Positions 1-8,287 of a DNA stretch of 64,000 nt are shown here, piece after piece; position 1 is the first letter of the stretch, and each line of letters opens with the position of its first letter. Position numbers and translations under genes: made by a program. The stretch is taken from assembly GCA_965644295.1 (NCBI GenBank), contig CBFFRP010000201.1:1-64000 (forward strand), given 5' to 3'. The notes beneath the pieces are model-generated. The model ran no database searches and had not been told where the DNA came from. It worked only from the letters and a program-made list of their open reading frames with translations. Origin of the DNA: Paraphysomonas bandaiensis. Taxonomy: Eukaryota > Chrysophyceae.

Positions 1-2347
1 ATGCGCAGTATCCATCACTTGGGATATGTTGTTGTGTGCGAAGGGCTGAGGGTCTGAGGGTGAGGCGATAGACTCTGCTCATGTCGCACATATGGAGCCT
101 GAGTTGTCGACGGTCCGTGGGGTTCATCTGCCGTAGTTGACGTCGAGCTCTCGGTGACAAGGAGACTGCAATTACTTCCCTCTGTTCCTGTTGCTCTCTT
201 TGCTCATGTAGCATAGATGGTACAGTTGACGGTTCAGAAGTCCAGATGATGTTGGTGCTCTGTCTGGAGGTCTGGTGTTGTAGAAAACAGGATAGCCGCT
301 CCTGAGTTCGTGTTAGAGCGTGCATGATGGAGGTGGGGATATTTGTTGCATTTAGTATGTGAAACCCATGCTGGCTGCGTATGATGTCATGGGTTACCAC
401 AGTGTTGGTAGAAGCGTGCACTGTTAGTGCCTGTCTGGAGAATGGTGATAGCTGTGCCCAACCAGGCGCCAGGTGCGGTTGAACAGCGTCCCATAGTCTG
501 TATGGTATGGAGAGAAGATCGAGTAGCAGTTGGAAATCCTCCGTGTCTAGATGTAGTCCTGTGTGTGGATTCGAGGATTCATATTGCATAAGTGTCTTAC
601 GGAGAGTGACAGTGGCTGTTGAGGGAATACCCTTTGTCAGGCAAAGGGTCCGCACATGCCTAGATACAACATGAGTGGAGTCTGCCCAGGGTTTGTTGCC
701 ATTCGCGAGATGCTGGGCAACTAGTAGGGCGCTGTGCGTGGTGTCCAATTTGTGCTCTGGTAGCGTGAATGATATCATGAGATCATAGTTGTCCGTCCTG
801 GAAGCCTTGGCTATGAATCCTTCCCATATGTCTAAACAGGCAGGGGATAGCATGTGTGCGTATATTTCTTTTAAAAGGTTTCCCTGTGGGGAGGCAGCAA
901 TAGTTTGGGTTTCATCATATCTAACCCAGTTGTTCAGCAGATCGGAGTGAAAGGGCGTGTGACCCCGGCCCTCTGTGTAGTGTAGGGGGTATGTGGCAAT
1001 ATCCTTGGGCAGTACATCCGGCCTGAGGTCAGGAGTGGTAGTGGAGAGTGAGGATGGGCCGTCTGGGGCTAATGCTGGAGTTCCCATGGTGTTCAGTTGA
1101 GTAAGGTTGGTGGTAGGTGGCTTCCGTTTGACTGGGAAATAGTCAAATAACGTTGCATACGGTGTGGTGGCATCCTTAGTGGGTAAGGGTAATGTGTGGG
1201 TGGATTTGCTAGGTCCGTCACCGCTGTTATCGGAGGAGAATTCCTTCCCCTGAAGGGCGTGGGAGGGATGGTTGATGGACCTGGCACGGTGGACTCCTTG
1301 CATTCCCTTGGAATGACATTGCAACACATTTTGGAGACGCATGATGACGAGGTCAGGAATTCTCTCGAGTAGCGCGTGTAGTTCCAACTCCACCGGGTAT
1401 TTGGTGTCCAGGAAGAAGTGATCGTTGGAGCAAAACACATCATAAGATGGAAGGAATTGAGTTTGTGGAAGGAAGGAGGAATAGTGGGTGGACCAGTACG
1501 CCCAGTAAGGGAGAGGAGATAGTTTGTCTGGGGGTTTTCTAGGAGGAGGTAGAGTGTACTGTGTGTGTGTATGACACTGCAGTGGTGTTATGAGTGTGTT
1601 GGACAGTGAGAGAGAGCTGGTGATGTGTCCAACAGTACAGGTAGACAGGTACATGGACATGGTGATGTGTCCAACAGTACAGGTAGACAGGTACATGGAC
1701 ATGGTGATGTGTCCAACAGTACAGGTAGACAGGTACATGTATATGGTGATGTGTCCAACAGCAGTAGAGGTATACACGGAATGGTATACATCCTGTAGGA
1801 CACAGTAGTACAGTAGTCGAGTATACCGTATGCGGAATACAGTGTCTATCCAATGAGATGGATGGGCTGTGGGGGTGATAGGTGAACAGGGTGAGGGGGT
1901 AGCCTGCTGGGTGGATGGACCACAGACAAACCATGTTGGGTTGGGTTGAGTGGGCGGCAGAAGGCAGCCCTGTTGCACAGTTGAGAGGGATCGAGAGTAT
2001 TCAGTGATTGCATAGGGGGTCCATGGGGGTCGTTTTCGTGAGCCTGCTCGCACGAGCCATGTTCTGAGAGGTTGTAGCCGTAGAAAGCGATGGGTGAGAC
2101 GAAGTTGTCTGCTGAGGGGATAGCACGTAGGTGCGGTCAGCGCTGCATTGGTGCAGGCACGTGGTTTAACTGAAGTAGTTGAGTAGGGTGAAGGTTGCAA
2201 GGCCAGGCAGGGGGGCTTGGAGCGTGTACAACATGGTGTGACAGGTAATTTGTCAGAAGCGTGGTGGTCAACAAAATGCAGCAGTAAGGGAGTGTAAAAG
2301 GCCCTGGGCACACTGATGTGACTCAGCCACAGTCTCAATAGAGACAT
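1..2347 (-). CDS. Very long open frame, unidentified, cut by the left window edge
   Basis: Reading the minus strand codon by codon from an ATG at 2347, I find no stop before position 1, about 782 codons; a TAA lies about six codons upstream of that ATG. The true start may be later, for example the ATG at 1087. The proximal third is Thr/Ser/Pro/His-rich and contains a 42-bp tandem repeat (1621-1762). The distal 360 codons look like an ordinary globular protein with mixed composition. The last residues before the edge read H-I-P-S-D-G-Y-C-A, a D-G-x-C arrangement like the start of the catalytic block of OTU cysteine proteases, but the rest is outside the window. Base composition is richer in GC than the spacers around it. 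No family is recognised. A transposon ORF or a host gene are both possible; I lean to a mobile element. Confidence 0.6.
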   Translation of the reverse strand, partial: MSLLRLWLSHISVPRAFYTPLLLHFVDHHASDKLPVTPCCTRSKPPCLALQPSPYSTTSVKPRACTNAALTAPTCYPLSRQLRLTHRFLRLQPLRTWLVRAGSRKRPPWTPYAITEYSRSLSTVQQGCLLPPTQPNPTWFVCGPSTQQATPSPCSPITPTAHPSHWIDTVFRIRYTRLLYYCVLQDVYHSVYTSTAVGHITIYMYLSTCTVGHITMSMYLSTCTVGHITMSMYLSTCTVGHITSSLSLSNTLITPLQCHTHTQYTLPPPRKPPDKLSPLPYWAYWSTHYSSFLPQTQFLPSYDVFCSNDHFFLDTKYPVELELHALLERIPDLVIMRLQNVLQCHSKGMQGVHRARSINHPSHALQGKEFSSDNSGDGPSKSTHTLPLPTKDATTPYATLFDYFPVKRKPPTTNLTQLNTMGTPALAPDGPSSLSTTTPDLRPDVLPKDIATYPLHYTEGRGHTPFHSDLLNNWVRYDETQTIAASPQGNLLKEIYAHMLSPACLDIWEGFIAKASRTDNYDLMISFTLPEHKLDTTHSALLVAQHLANGNKPWADSTHVVSRHVRTLCLTKGIPSTATVTLRKTLMQYESSNPHTGLHLDTEDFQLLLDLLSIPYRLWDAVQPHLAPGWAQLSPFSRQALTVHASTNTVVTHDIIRSQHGFHILNATNIPTSIMHALTRTQERLSCFLQHQTSRQSTNIIWTSEPSTVPSMLHEQREQQEQREVIAVSLSPRARRQLRQMNPTDRRQLRLHMCDMSRVYRLTLRPSALRTQQHIPSDGYCA
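1621..1762. repeat. 42-bp tandem repeat, about 3.4 copies
   Basis: The unit beginning TGATGTGTCCAACAGTACAG recurs at 1621, 1663, 1705 and (diverging after 14 bases) 1747, exactly 42 bp apart. Because 42 is a multiple of three, it adds 14 residues per copy and keeps the surrounding minus-strand frame open; the other frames stay open through it too. Confidence 0.9.
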
Positions 2348-2768
2348 TGGGCTTGGAGCTGGTTAATAGAGTGAAACTTTATGTTGGACTGTATTTGCCA
2401 TCGTAGGGCAGAGAATTATTTTGTTGTTAAAAGGTACCTATTTAGGCTGTATTTATTGCAATGAAATTATAAAGAAAATACATGTGTTGACTCTACAACA
2501 ACCACATTATCTATATCAACAGGTGTTAATAAGTGAGCCTTGTACGAGACTGTTTTTCGCTGAACCATATAAAAGTAGTATGTCTTAAACGCAACAGCTT
2601 CCAGCGATGGATATGATTAGTGACAGGGCCAGTATATATTGAAAGCAGAAATATATAATAATATTTTCAAGACCAATAATGATATATATTGGGCGCTAAG
2701 AAGAAAAAAGGGCTCGATCGGTAGTATCTAGTTAGTAGAGGTTACAATATAATATGAAAACCCAATAA
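2348..2768. other. AT-rich spacer
   Basis: Between the long open frame and the target duplication of the retrotransposon the sequence is AT-rich with short A/T runs. I see no coding frame, RNA gene or repeat in it. Confidence 0.6.
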
Positions 2769-2772
2769 CTAG
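2769..2772. repeat. Target-site duplication CTAG (left)
   Basis: CTAG directly precedes the left LTR (which begins TGAGACACC) and the same CTAG directly follows the right LTR (which ends TTATTACA) at 13050-13053. Outside these four bases the flanks differ. Confidence 0.8.
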
Positions 2773-3648
2773 TGAGACACCAACGTCTCTGATTCGATCT
2801 CAGACAACCCAAATGCCAAGCCTATATCCCGGATTTGATCCTCACTGGCATTGGCAATGGAAGGGTCTAACCCTCCAAGCATAAGCCTGAGGGTCCTTCT
2901 CACTGACTCGAATTTAGTAGACTCTTGTGCGCTATCAAGAGTCTCCTCCTCCATAATAATAACAATATAATCAAATCACAATGAACAAATATATGTCTAC
3001 AACTACAATGCTATCTACCAGCAATTTCAAGAGTAAGGAAATTGCATCTTATTATCAATAATATAAATATGTCTACCTACGATTCCGTGATCAATGGAAT
3101 GAACATCATTCATATTCAATACCAAACACATCAGTCTAACACAGTTGATCATAATAACTCATCACAACTGTATAAGGGAAGATACATTCAGTATTCTCTT
3201 TGTAGTTGAAGCCTGGTATTCGTACTCCTTAGTACAATCAATCCCCAATAAGCACTGAAGGAAATACGTAATGTATAACTGTATTACTGGATAATCTGGC
3301 AATACACATCTATCAGCGTGGATATCAAACCCGGAATTCTCCAGTAAACTTCTCCAGCCTTAAAGTCAATATATATATATAATAAGAACATATATATATA
3401 TCATCCATCATCAGTATCATCATTATGTCTCATTATTGATAATCATGTCTCTCTTTGTCTTTTGAATGATTATGTAAATATCAATAATAAGCATGAATTG
3501 TCATAGTCATAATACATCATATATCTCAGTGTGAGTTATGGTAATAATAATAATATTCAATCTATGTTTGCACAGATAGTATGTACAAACTTAAGCATAT
3601 ACAATAGAGAGCTTGTAGAATAGAATAACCTGATAGCTGGTTATTACA
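2773..3648 (-). repeat. Left LTR (3' LTR of the element)
   Basis: Begins TGAGACACC and ends TTATTACA; pairs base for base with 12174-13049 at an offset of 9401. It contains AT-rich runs (TATATATATA near 3370-3410) that could serve as promoter elements. It also carries the first 61 codons of Gag (from the ATG at 2954), which here run into the flank and stop in the target duplication, so this small frame is not a separate gene. Confidence 0.95.
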
Positions 3649-3660
3649 CTACCCCCTCCA
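3649..3660 (-). promoter_or_regulatory. Polypurine tract, plus-strand priming site
   Basis: On the minus strand the bases directly upstream of the 3' LTR read TGGAGGGGGTAG and abut TGTAATAACC, the LTR start. This is the expected position and composition for the retroelement polypurine tract. Confidence 0.75.
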
Positions 3661-3703
3661 GCAGTCGCATACGCCAGTATGCGGAACGAAGTTCACTGCG
3701 AAC

Positions 3704-6700
3704 CTAAAATGGCTTCATATTAGTAGCATTTATTCGAACCTCTTTTCCTTCAATTTCAGCATCATAAAGTATTGGACTTAGTCGCCGAATAACTTTATAA
3801 GGTCCTTCAAATCTAGCTTGTAATTTGGCATTGATTTTATACAATTCCTCATCATCAGCCGATTTAAACACATTAATTGGACGTCGAATTCTGAAGAATA
3901 AGTCACCAGCATTATATTCTTTGAACTCTCGAGGTCGCCTAGATACTATATTATGTCGAAGATGATTCTTTTGAGCCTTCTTCGTTGCATAATTCCAAGC
4001 TTGTTCCAAAGAAATCAACAATTTATCTATCCATTCAGCTTCAATAGTTCCAGGTTGTAATCGAAGCTCGGAAAGTTTCGAGGACAATGTAAACTCTATA
4101 GATGGTAAACGGCATTCTCTACCGAACATCATATAATATGGAGTAAAACTTGTGCTCGAGGACACTGTAGTATTATACATCAATTGTACTGTAGGCAAAA
4201 ATGTATCCCAGTCATCCTGTAATACACCTACAAAATGGTACAACTGATCCTTCAACGTCTTGTTGTGATTCTCAACTAAACCCTGGCTCCTTGGAGTATA
4301 AGGAGTAGTGTTAATCCTTCTATACTTGAATAACTTGGATATTGCTTTGGTCAGTTTATTGACAAACTCTGTGCCTTTATCACTCACCAGTAATTCTGGT
4401 AACCCAAATGGACAAAACACATGAGTAATCAAAGCATTAGCCACTTCCAAAGGCGTCTTGTTCTTAAGAGGCATAAGCCAAACAAATTTAGTAAGGAAAT
4501 CCTTTACCACTAGAATATAACTGAAACCACTTTTGGTTTTCACCAATCTTCCTGTTAAATCAATATGTATTCGTGACAAAGGAAATTTTGCATCAGGGTA
4601 TTTCATTATTGGAATCTTTGGTCGCGTTTGATAGGTCTTACGTAATTTACAAGGTATACATTCCTCCACATGTTTCTGTACATCCTTGCGTATTGACGGC
4701 CAAAAATATCTCAATTTCAAAGTTTCAAGCATTCGTTGTGTTCCTGGATGCGTATATCCTTCATGGAAATACTTCATTAGTTGAAAACGTAACACCTGAG
4801 GGACCATAATTTGCCAATCTATTGATCCCTTGTTTTTCTGAACATGTTTTCTCAATAGTGTCTTGTGCGATGGTTCATCTGCATTCTCATGTAACTTGTA
4901 AACATGACCATCCACTTCTAACTCATGGCCAGTTTCAAAATTTGATAACTGTGATATAATCAATCCAAGTTGAGTATCATTTTCTTGGATCTGAAACATA
5001 CTCTCTCTACTCGAAGGCCACTTAATCTCCGGATCTTCTTCCGGATGATCTAATAAATATTGATCTGATAACTCCCATAATCCAGATTTTCCACATACGG
5101 CGAATGGGTGAGTATCATATCTATCCAATTTCCCTGACAAAGGCCTCCTATGACCAACCACTAACTTATGCATTTCATCATAATGTATTGAAGCAATCTC
5201 ATATTTTTGGAAATTATCGTCATCAATATACTTTCTGCCTACCAGATATTGCAATTCGTCAGCAAGTGATTGGCATTGTACTAGGTTCTCATAAGAGTAC
5301 TTCTCCAAAGCGTCGGTTTCTAGATATCGGAGAGTTCTCTCGAAATTCCTAGTATTTCGTTCCTCCATCTCAACAAGTTCCTGTATTCTGGAATTTTCTT
5401 CATCGCTGTACTTAAAGATTTTGGAATATAGTTTCTCCTGAACTTTCCGTTTTTGATCGTACACAATTAACTCAAATTCATCTTTAAAAGACACGGTAGT
5501 CTTCCGTCGAGATCCATCTAAATTCAGAATTTGATTATCTTCTGGACTAAGTTGATCACTTCTAGTACTCCAAAATTCTTTACCATAGTCAAAAAATATT
5601 TCATCCCCAGGCAAGATCTCTCTAAGAGCCATCAAAACTCCTTTAGATTTTTTCCATATCAATTTCGCATTAATCAATTGTTTGGATATCCCATCATTCG
5701 CATATCGACCTAAGCTTGAACCAGGTTCCCATCCATCAATAACAATCTTACGATGTGCTCCAGCAATCATCTGCATCCCATAATTGGAGCTTAATTGATC
5801 CACTCCTTCAGATACAACCGGACCCACATAATCACAAATCTCAACATTTGGACAGATCTGTTTGGTGGCAAAAAGTCCCCATCCTGCTCTTAGCTTTGTC
5901 GATGGAAGAATAGTACATTGATTGTAACCAGAAATTCGTCGTTCTCGAATTAACTTCATATCTTCTGACTCATCTGGATTATCCATATAGTTTGTTCGAG
6001 ATGGATGAAAGCTAGTTCGGTTCGTGTGTGCAGTTGCATGTTGTATATTCTGTCCCGAATTGCTGAATTTCATCCTTGACTCACCAGTTTCCTGAACTTC
6101 CGTGATATTCAATTCTTTAAGTAGATTCTCGACTTGGCAACTATATTGTTCTACATCGATACAAAGCTGCTTCCTTCTTTTTAATGTAGAGCCAGCAACT
6201 TTAAATCTAACTGCAGAATTTTCTAATTCTGAACTTTCCCCTAATACTCCCCCTTCCTTGACATCAGGCAAAGAAGACAACAAATCCAAATCCAGCGCAT
6301 CACAATTACAGATTTGAACCTCAAATTTGCTAGAGCAAGTATGAGTTTTCTTAATAGTTTGCGCCTCCACAACCGCTTGGCGTTTCAATTTACTCAACTG
6401 TCGTTTTGCAGCCCCCCATGATCGGATGAGGTCTGGATCCTCATTATCAACCACCGGCCCGAGATGATCGGAGAGCTCCTCCCTAGTAGCTGGCGGTACA
6501 TCCCCTATTTGCCAAAGGCGACTTAACATATCAGCAACTACATTTTCCACCCCTTTTTTGTAATGTAAAGCAAAACGATATGATTGAAGATCCATGAGGT
6601 ATCCCAGCAATCGTGGATTAAGTGTTGCAGTCACTGAATGGACCATATATTTCAGGCAATTGTGGTCAGAGTGGACTTCAAATTTACGACCACTACTCAG

Positions 6701-8284
6701 ATAAATATGCCAATGGAGAATAACATCCCTGAGGGCCTTACATTCCAAATCCGTGGCCGAGTAATTTCGTTCAGCAGGAGTTAACTTACGACTGAAATAT
6801 TCCACCGGATGGAGCTGCCCTGCGTCATCATGCTGCATGAGAACCCCACCGATACCACGCTTTGTCTTGGAAGCATCCAGGTGAATGACAAACGGTTTAG
6901 AATTATCAATGTAACGAAGCACAGGAGCCTTCCGCAGCGCCTCTTTAAGCCTCTCCATGGCATGGCCGTGTATCTCTGGGCGCCAGAGTTTCTTCACGTT
7001 GACATTTTTCTTCGTCAAGTCATACAGAGGCAACGCAACGTCTGCGTATTGAGGAATATACTGACGATAGAATGAAGTACTTCCTAAAAAACATCGAACA
7101 GCCGTAACGTCCTCTGGGTCTGCAAGATTTGTAATCGCCTCAACCTTCTTCGGATCAGGGCATCGGCCGTTTCTGGACAGAATATGTCCAAGGAACCGCA
7201 GCTCCCGATAATTAATATGAGTCTTTTCAATTTTAAATGTAAGATGACGATTTCGAAGTCTATCGTATATGGACTGCTGTGTCAGGAAATGTGCACGAAA
7301 ACCCCCAGTATGGTTAAGCACATCGTCCAGGTATGCAGAGACTTGAAACCGATCCATGTCTTCAAAAGTCTGGGCAATGACTCTACTAAAGTGTGAAGGT
7401 GCATTGACCCAGCCTTGTAACATCACCGTATACTGTAAATGAGCGTTATGAGTGCGGAATGCCGTTTTAAATCGACTATCAGCGTCAAGCTCCACACAGA
7501 AAAATGCATCAGCAATATCGCCCGCTGAAAACCGGTCAGTTCCCACAGGAATGCTATCTAGCAAGTCATCAATCCTGGGAAGTGGAAAAATATCTACCTT
7601 AGTTTTCTGATTGAGCGATCGGACATCTGAACACATCCGAAAAAATGTGGCCACTTCAGGCCAGTTAACCTTTTTGAAGATTTCTAAATGTGCCGTGTCT
7701 CCCCATTTATCTAAAAATTTCTGAATACGGTCATGATAAGGAACCAGAACTAAACCATGGCTCCAATCACTGTTTGAGGGTTGAAGCTTTTTCTGACGAA
7801 GCATCATACCAGTTTTAGCCTCTAAAAATGCTTGTTGCAATAAAGAATATTTCCGAGGTCGCGCCCGAACCGGAACTTCATCAGTAGTTTCAATACTCAC
7901 TTTATAATCCTTAATCCGTGGAGGGTTATCGGGATCAGGAAAACAGAAAACATCAATATTGGCCAAAGCTTGAGCCAAAAAATAATCACGTTCATTATGA
8001 TGTGAAGCTATAGTATCCGCGTCGATAGAAATCTCCCCTTGCAACGAGACTGCTTCATCATCCTTATATATATCCAGCTTAGTTAAAATCAGTTCAATAC
8101 ACTCTTGAAGACGGTCAGGAGTGTACTTGTCAAATCGTGGTTGAACTGAATTTCGCTGACACAAATCCACTAAATTCCATAATTCCACAGGGAATGACTC
8201 CGGTCGTGGACAATCCGAAGTCGTATCGGCTATGTTAACAGGCGGTGGCTCCGGAGGTGGCCGATTCACCTCTTTGCCGTCAAC
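3704..8284 (-). CDS. pol: Pol polyprotein: reverse transcriptase, RNase H, SET, integrase
   Basis: The frame is open from directly after the Gag UGA. Residues are counted from the GTG at 8269. RT spans about 120-360 (SDVRSLNQKT, LQGWVNAPSHF, catalytic YLDD at 313-316). RNase H spans about 455-590 (acidic residues in IHLDAS, TDLECKAL, EVHSDHN and VVADMLSRL). The SET domain is about 785-900. A charged, coiled-coil-like stretch (930-1000) precedes integrase: HHCC zinc finger H1169/H1174/C1204/C1207, catalytic D1237, D1297 and E1333 (D,D-35-E), and a GPY/F-type motif (RFEGPYKVI) near 1490. The first in-frame ATG lies about 155 residues in, inside RT, so expression presumably depends on reading through the UGA. 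All key catalytic residues are present. No protease is seen here; it sits at the end of Gag. Confidence 0.95.
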   Translation of the reverse strand, partial: VDGKEVNRPPPEPPPVNIADTTSDCPRPESFPVELWNLVDLCQRNSVQPRFDKYTPDRLQECIELILTKLDIYKDDEAVSLQGEISIDADTIASHHNERDYFLAQALANIDVFCFPDPDNPPRIKDYKVSIETTDEVPVRARPRKYSLLQQAFLEAKTGMMLRQKKLQPSNSDWSHGLVLVPYHDRIQKFLDKWGDTAHLEIFKKVNWPEVATFFRMCSDVRSLNQKTKVDIFPLPRIDDLLDSIPVGTDRFSAGDIADAFFCVELDADSRFKTAFRTHNAHLQYTVMLQGWVNAPSHFSRVIAQTFEDMDRFQVSAYLDDVLNHTGGFRAHFLTQQSIYDRLRNRHLTFKIEKTHINYRELRFLGHILSRNGRCPDPKKVEAITNLADPEDVTAVRCFLGSTSFYRQYIPQYADVALPLYDLTKKNVNVKKLWRPEIHGHAMERLKEALRKAPVLRYIDNSKPFVIHLDASKTKRGIGGVLMQHDDAGQLHPVEYFSRKLTPAERNYSATDLECKALRDVILHWHIYLSSGRKFEVHSDHNCLKYMVHSVTATLNPRLLGYLMDLQSYRFALHYKKGVENVVADMLSRLWQIGDVPPATREELSDHLGPVVDNEDPDLIRSWGAAKRQLSKLKRQAVVEAQTIKKTHTCSSKFEVQICNCDALDLDLLSSLPDVKEGGVLGESSELENSAVRFKVAGSTLKRRKQLCIDVEQYSCQVENLLKELNITEVQETGESRMKFSNSGQNIQHATAHTNRTSFHPSRTNYMDNPDESEDMKLIRERRISGYNQCTILPSTKLRAGWGLFATKQICPNVEICDYVGPVVSEGVDQLSSNYGMQMIAGAHRKIVIDGWEPGSSLGRYANDGISKQLINAKLIWKKSKGVLMALREILPGDEIFFDYGKEFWSTRSDQLSPEDNQILNLDGSRRKTTVSFKDEFELIVYDQKRKVQEKLYSKIFKYSDEENSRIQELVEMEERNTRNFERTLRYLETDALEKYSYENLVQCQSLADELQYLVGRKYIDDDNFQKYEIASIHYDEMHKLVVGHRRPLSGKLDRYDTHPFAVCGKSGLWELSDQYLLDHPEEDPEIKWPSSRESMFQIQENDTQLGLIISQLSNFETGHELEVDGHVYKLHENADEPSHKTLLRKHVQKNKGSIDWQIMVPQVLRFQLMKYFHEGYTHPGTQRMLETLKLRYFWPSIRKDVQKHVEECIPCKLRKTYQTRPKIPIMKYPDAKFPLSRIHIDLTGRLVKTKSGFSYILVVKDFLTKFVWLMPLKNKTPLEVANALITHVFCPFGLPELLVSDKGTEFVNKLTKAISKLFKYRRINTTPYTPRSQGLVENHNKTLKDQLYHFVGVLQDDWDTFLPTVQLMYNTTVSSSTSFTPYYMMFGRECRLPSIEFTLSSKLSELRLQPGTIEAEWIDKLLISLEQAWNYATKKAQKNHLRHNIVSRRPREFKEYNAGDLFFRIRRPINVFKSADDEELYKINAKLQARFEGPYKVIRRLSPILYDAEIEGKEVRINATNMKPF
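5570..5917 (-). other. SET domain inside Pol
   Basis: Pol residues about 785-900 show the SET order: a start resembling GWGLFA (796-801; the G-x-G motif that helps bind S-adenosylmethionine), then YVGPVV, then RYANDG (855-860, place of the R-F-x-N-H motif, with Asp for His), NAKL (867-870), and GDEIFFDYG (888-896), the G-E-E-L-x-x-D-Y motif with the catalytic Tyr. No Cys-rich pre-SET or post-SET segments are visible. SET proteins methylate lysines, usually on histones; the substrate here is unknown. It is in frame, with no stop between it and RNase H or integrase, so it is translated as part of Pol. Confidence 0.88.
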
Positions 8285-8287
8285 TCA
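8285..8287 (-). promoter_or_regulatory. In-frame UGA between Gag and Pol, likely readthrough site
   Basis: The minus strand reads AAA TGA GTT GAC GGC AAA GAG GTG. Gag (from 12355) and Pol are in the same frame, and the only stop between 12355 and the end of Pol is this TGA. Host genes such as ITPK1 end in TGA, so UGA is a stop here and not reassigned. Murine leukaemia-type retroviruses join Gag and Pol by stop-codon readthrough; the same logic is inferred here. Confidence 0.7.

Noticed and set aside
1590-1808. Plus-strand frame over the 42-bp repeat
   Set aside because: It exists only because the repeat length is a multiple of three; the minus-strand frame is far longer.
2769-2954. A 61-codon minus-strand frame at the left LTR as a separate gene
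   Set aside because: It is the LTR-encoded start of Gag repeated in the 3' LTR, ending in the target duplication.
3704-8269. Pol as an independent gene starting at the GTG at 8269
   Set aside because: The frame is continuous with Gag through one UGA and has no ATG before RT, so readthrough explains it better than a GTG start.
8285-8287. UGA reassigned to a sense codon in this organism
   Set aside because: ITPK1 ends in TGA at its expected C terminus, and the other genes show no internal UGA.
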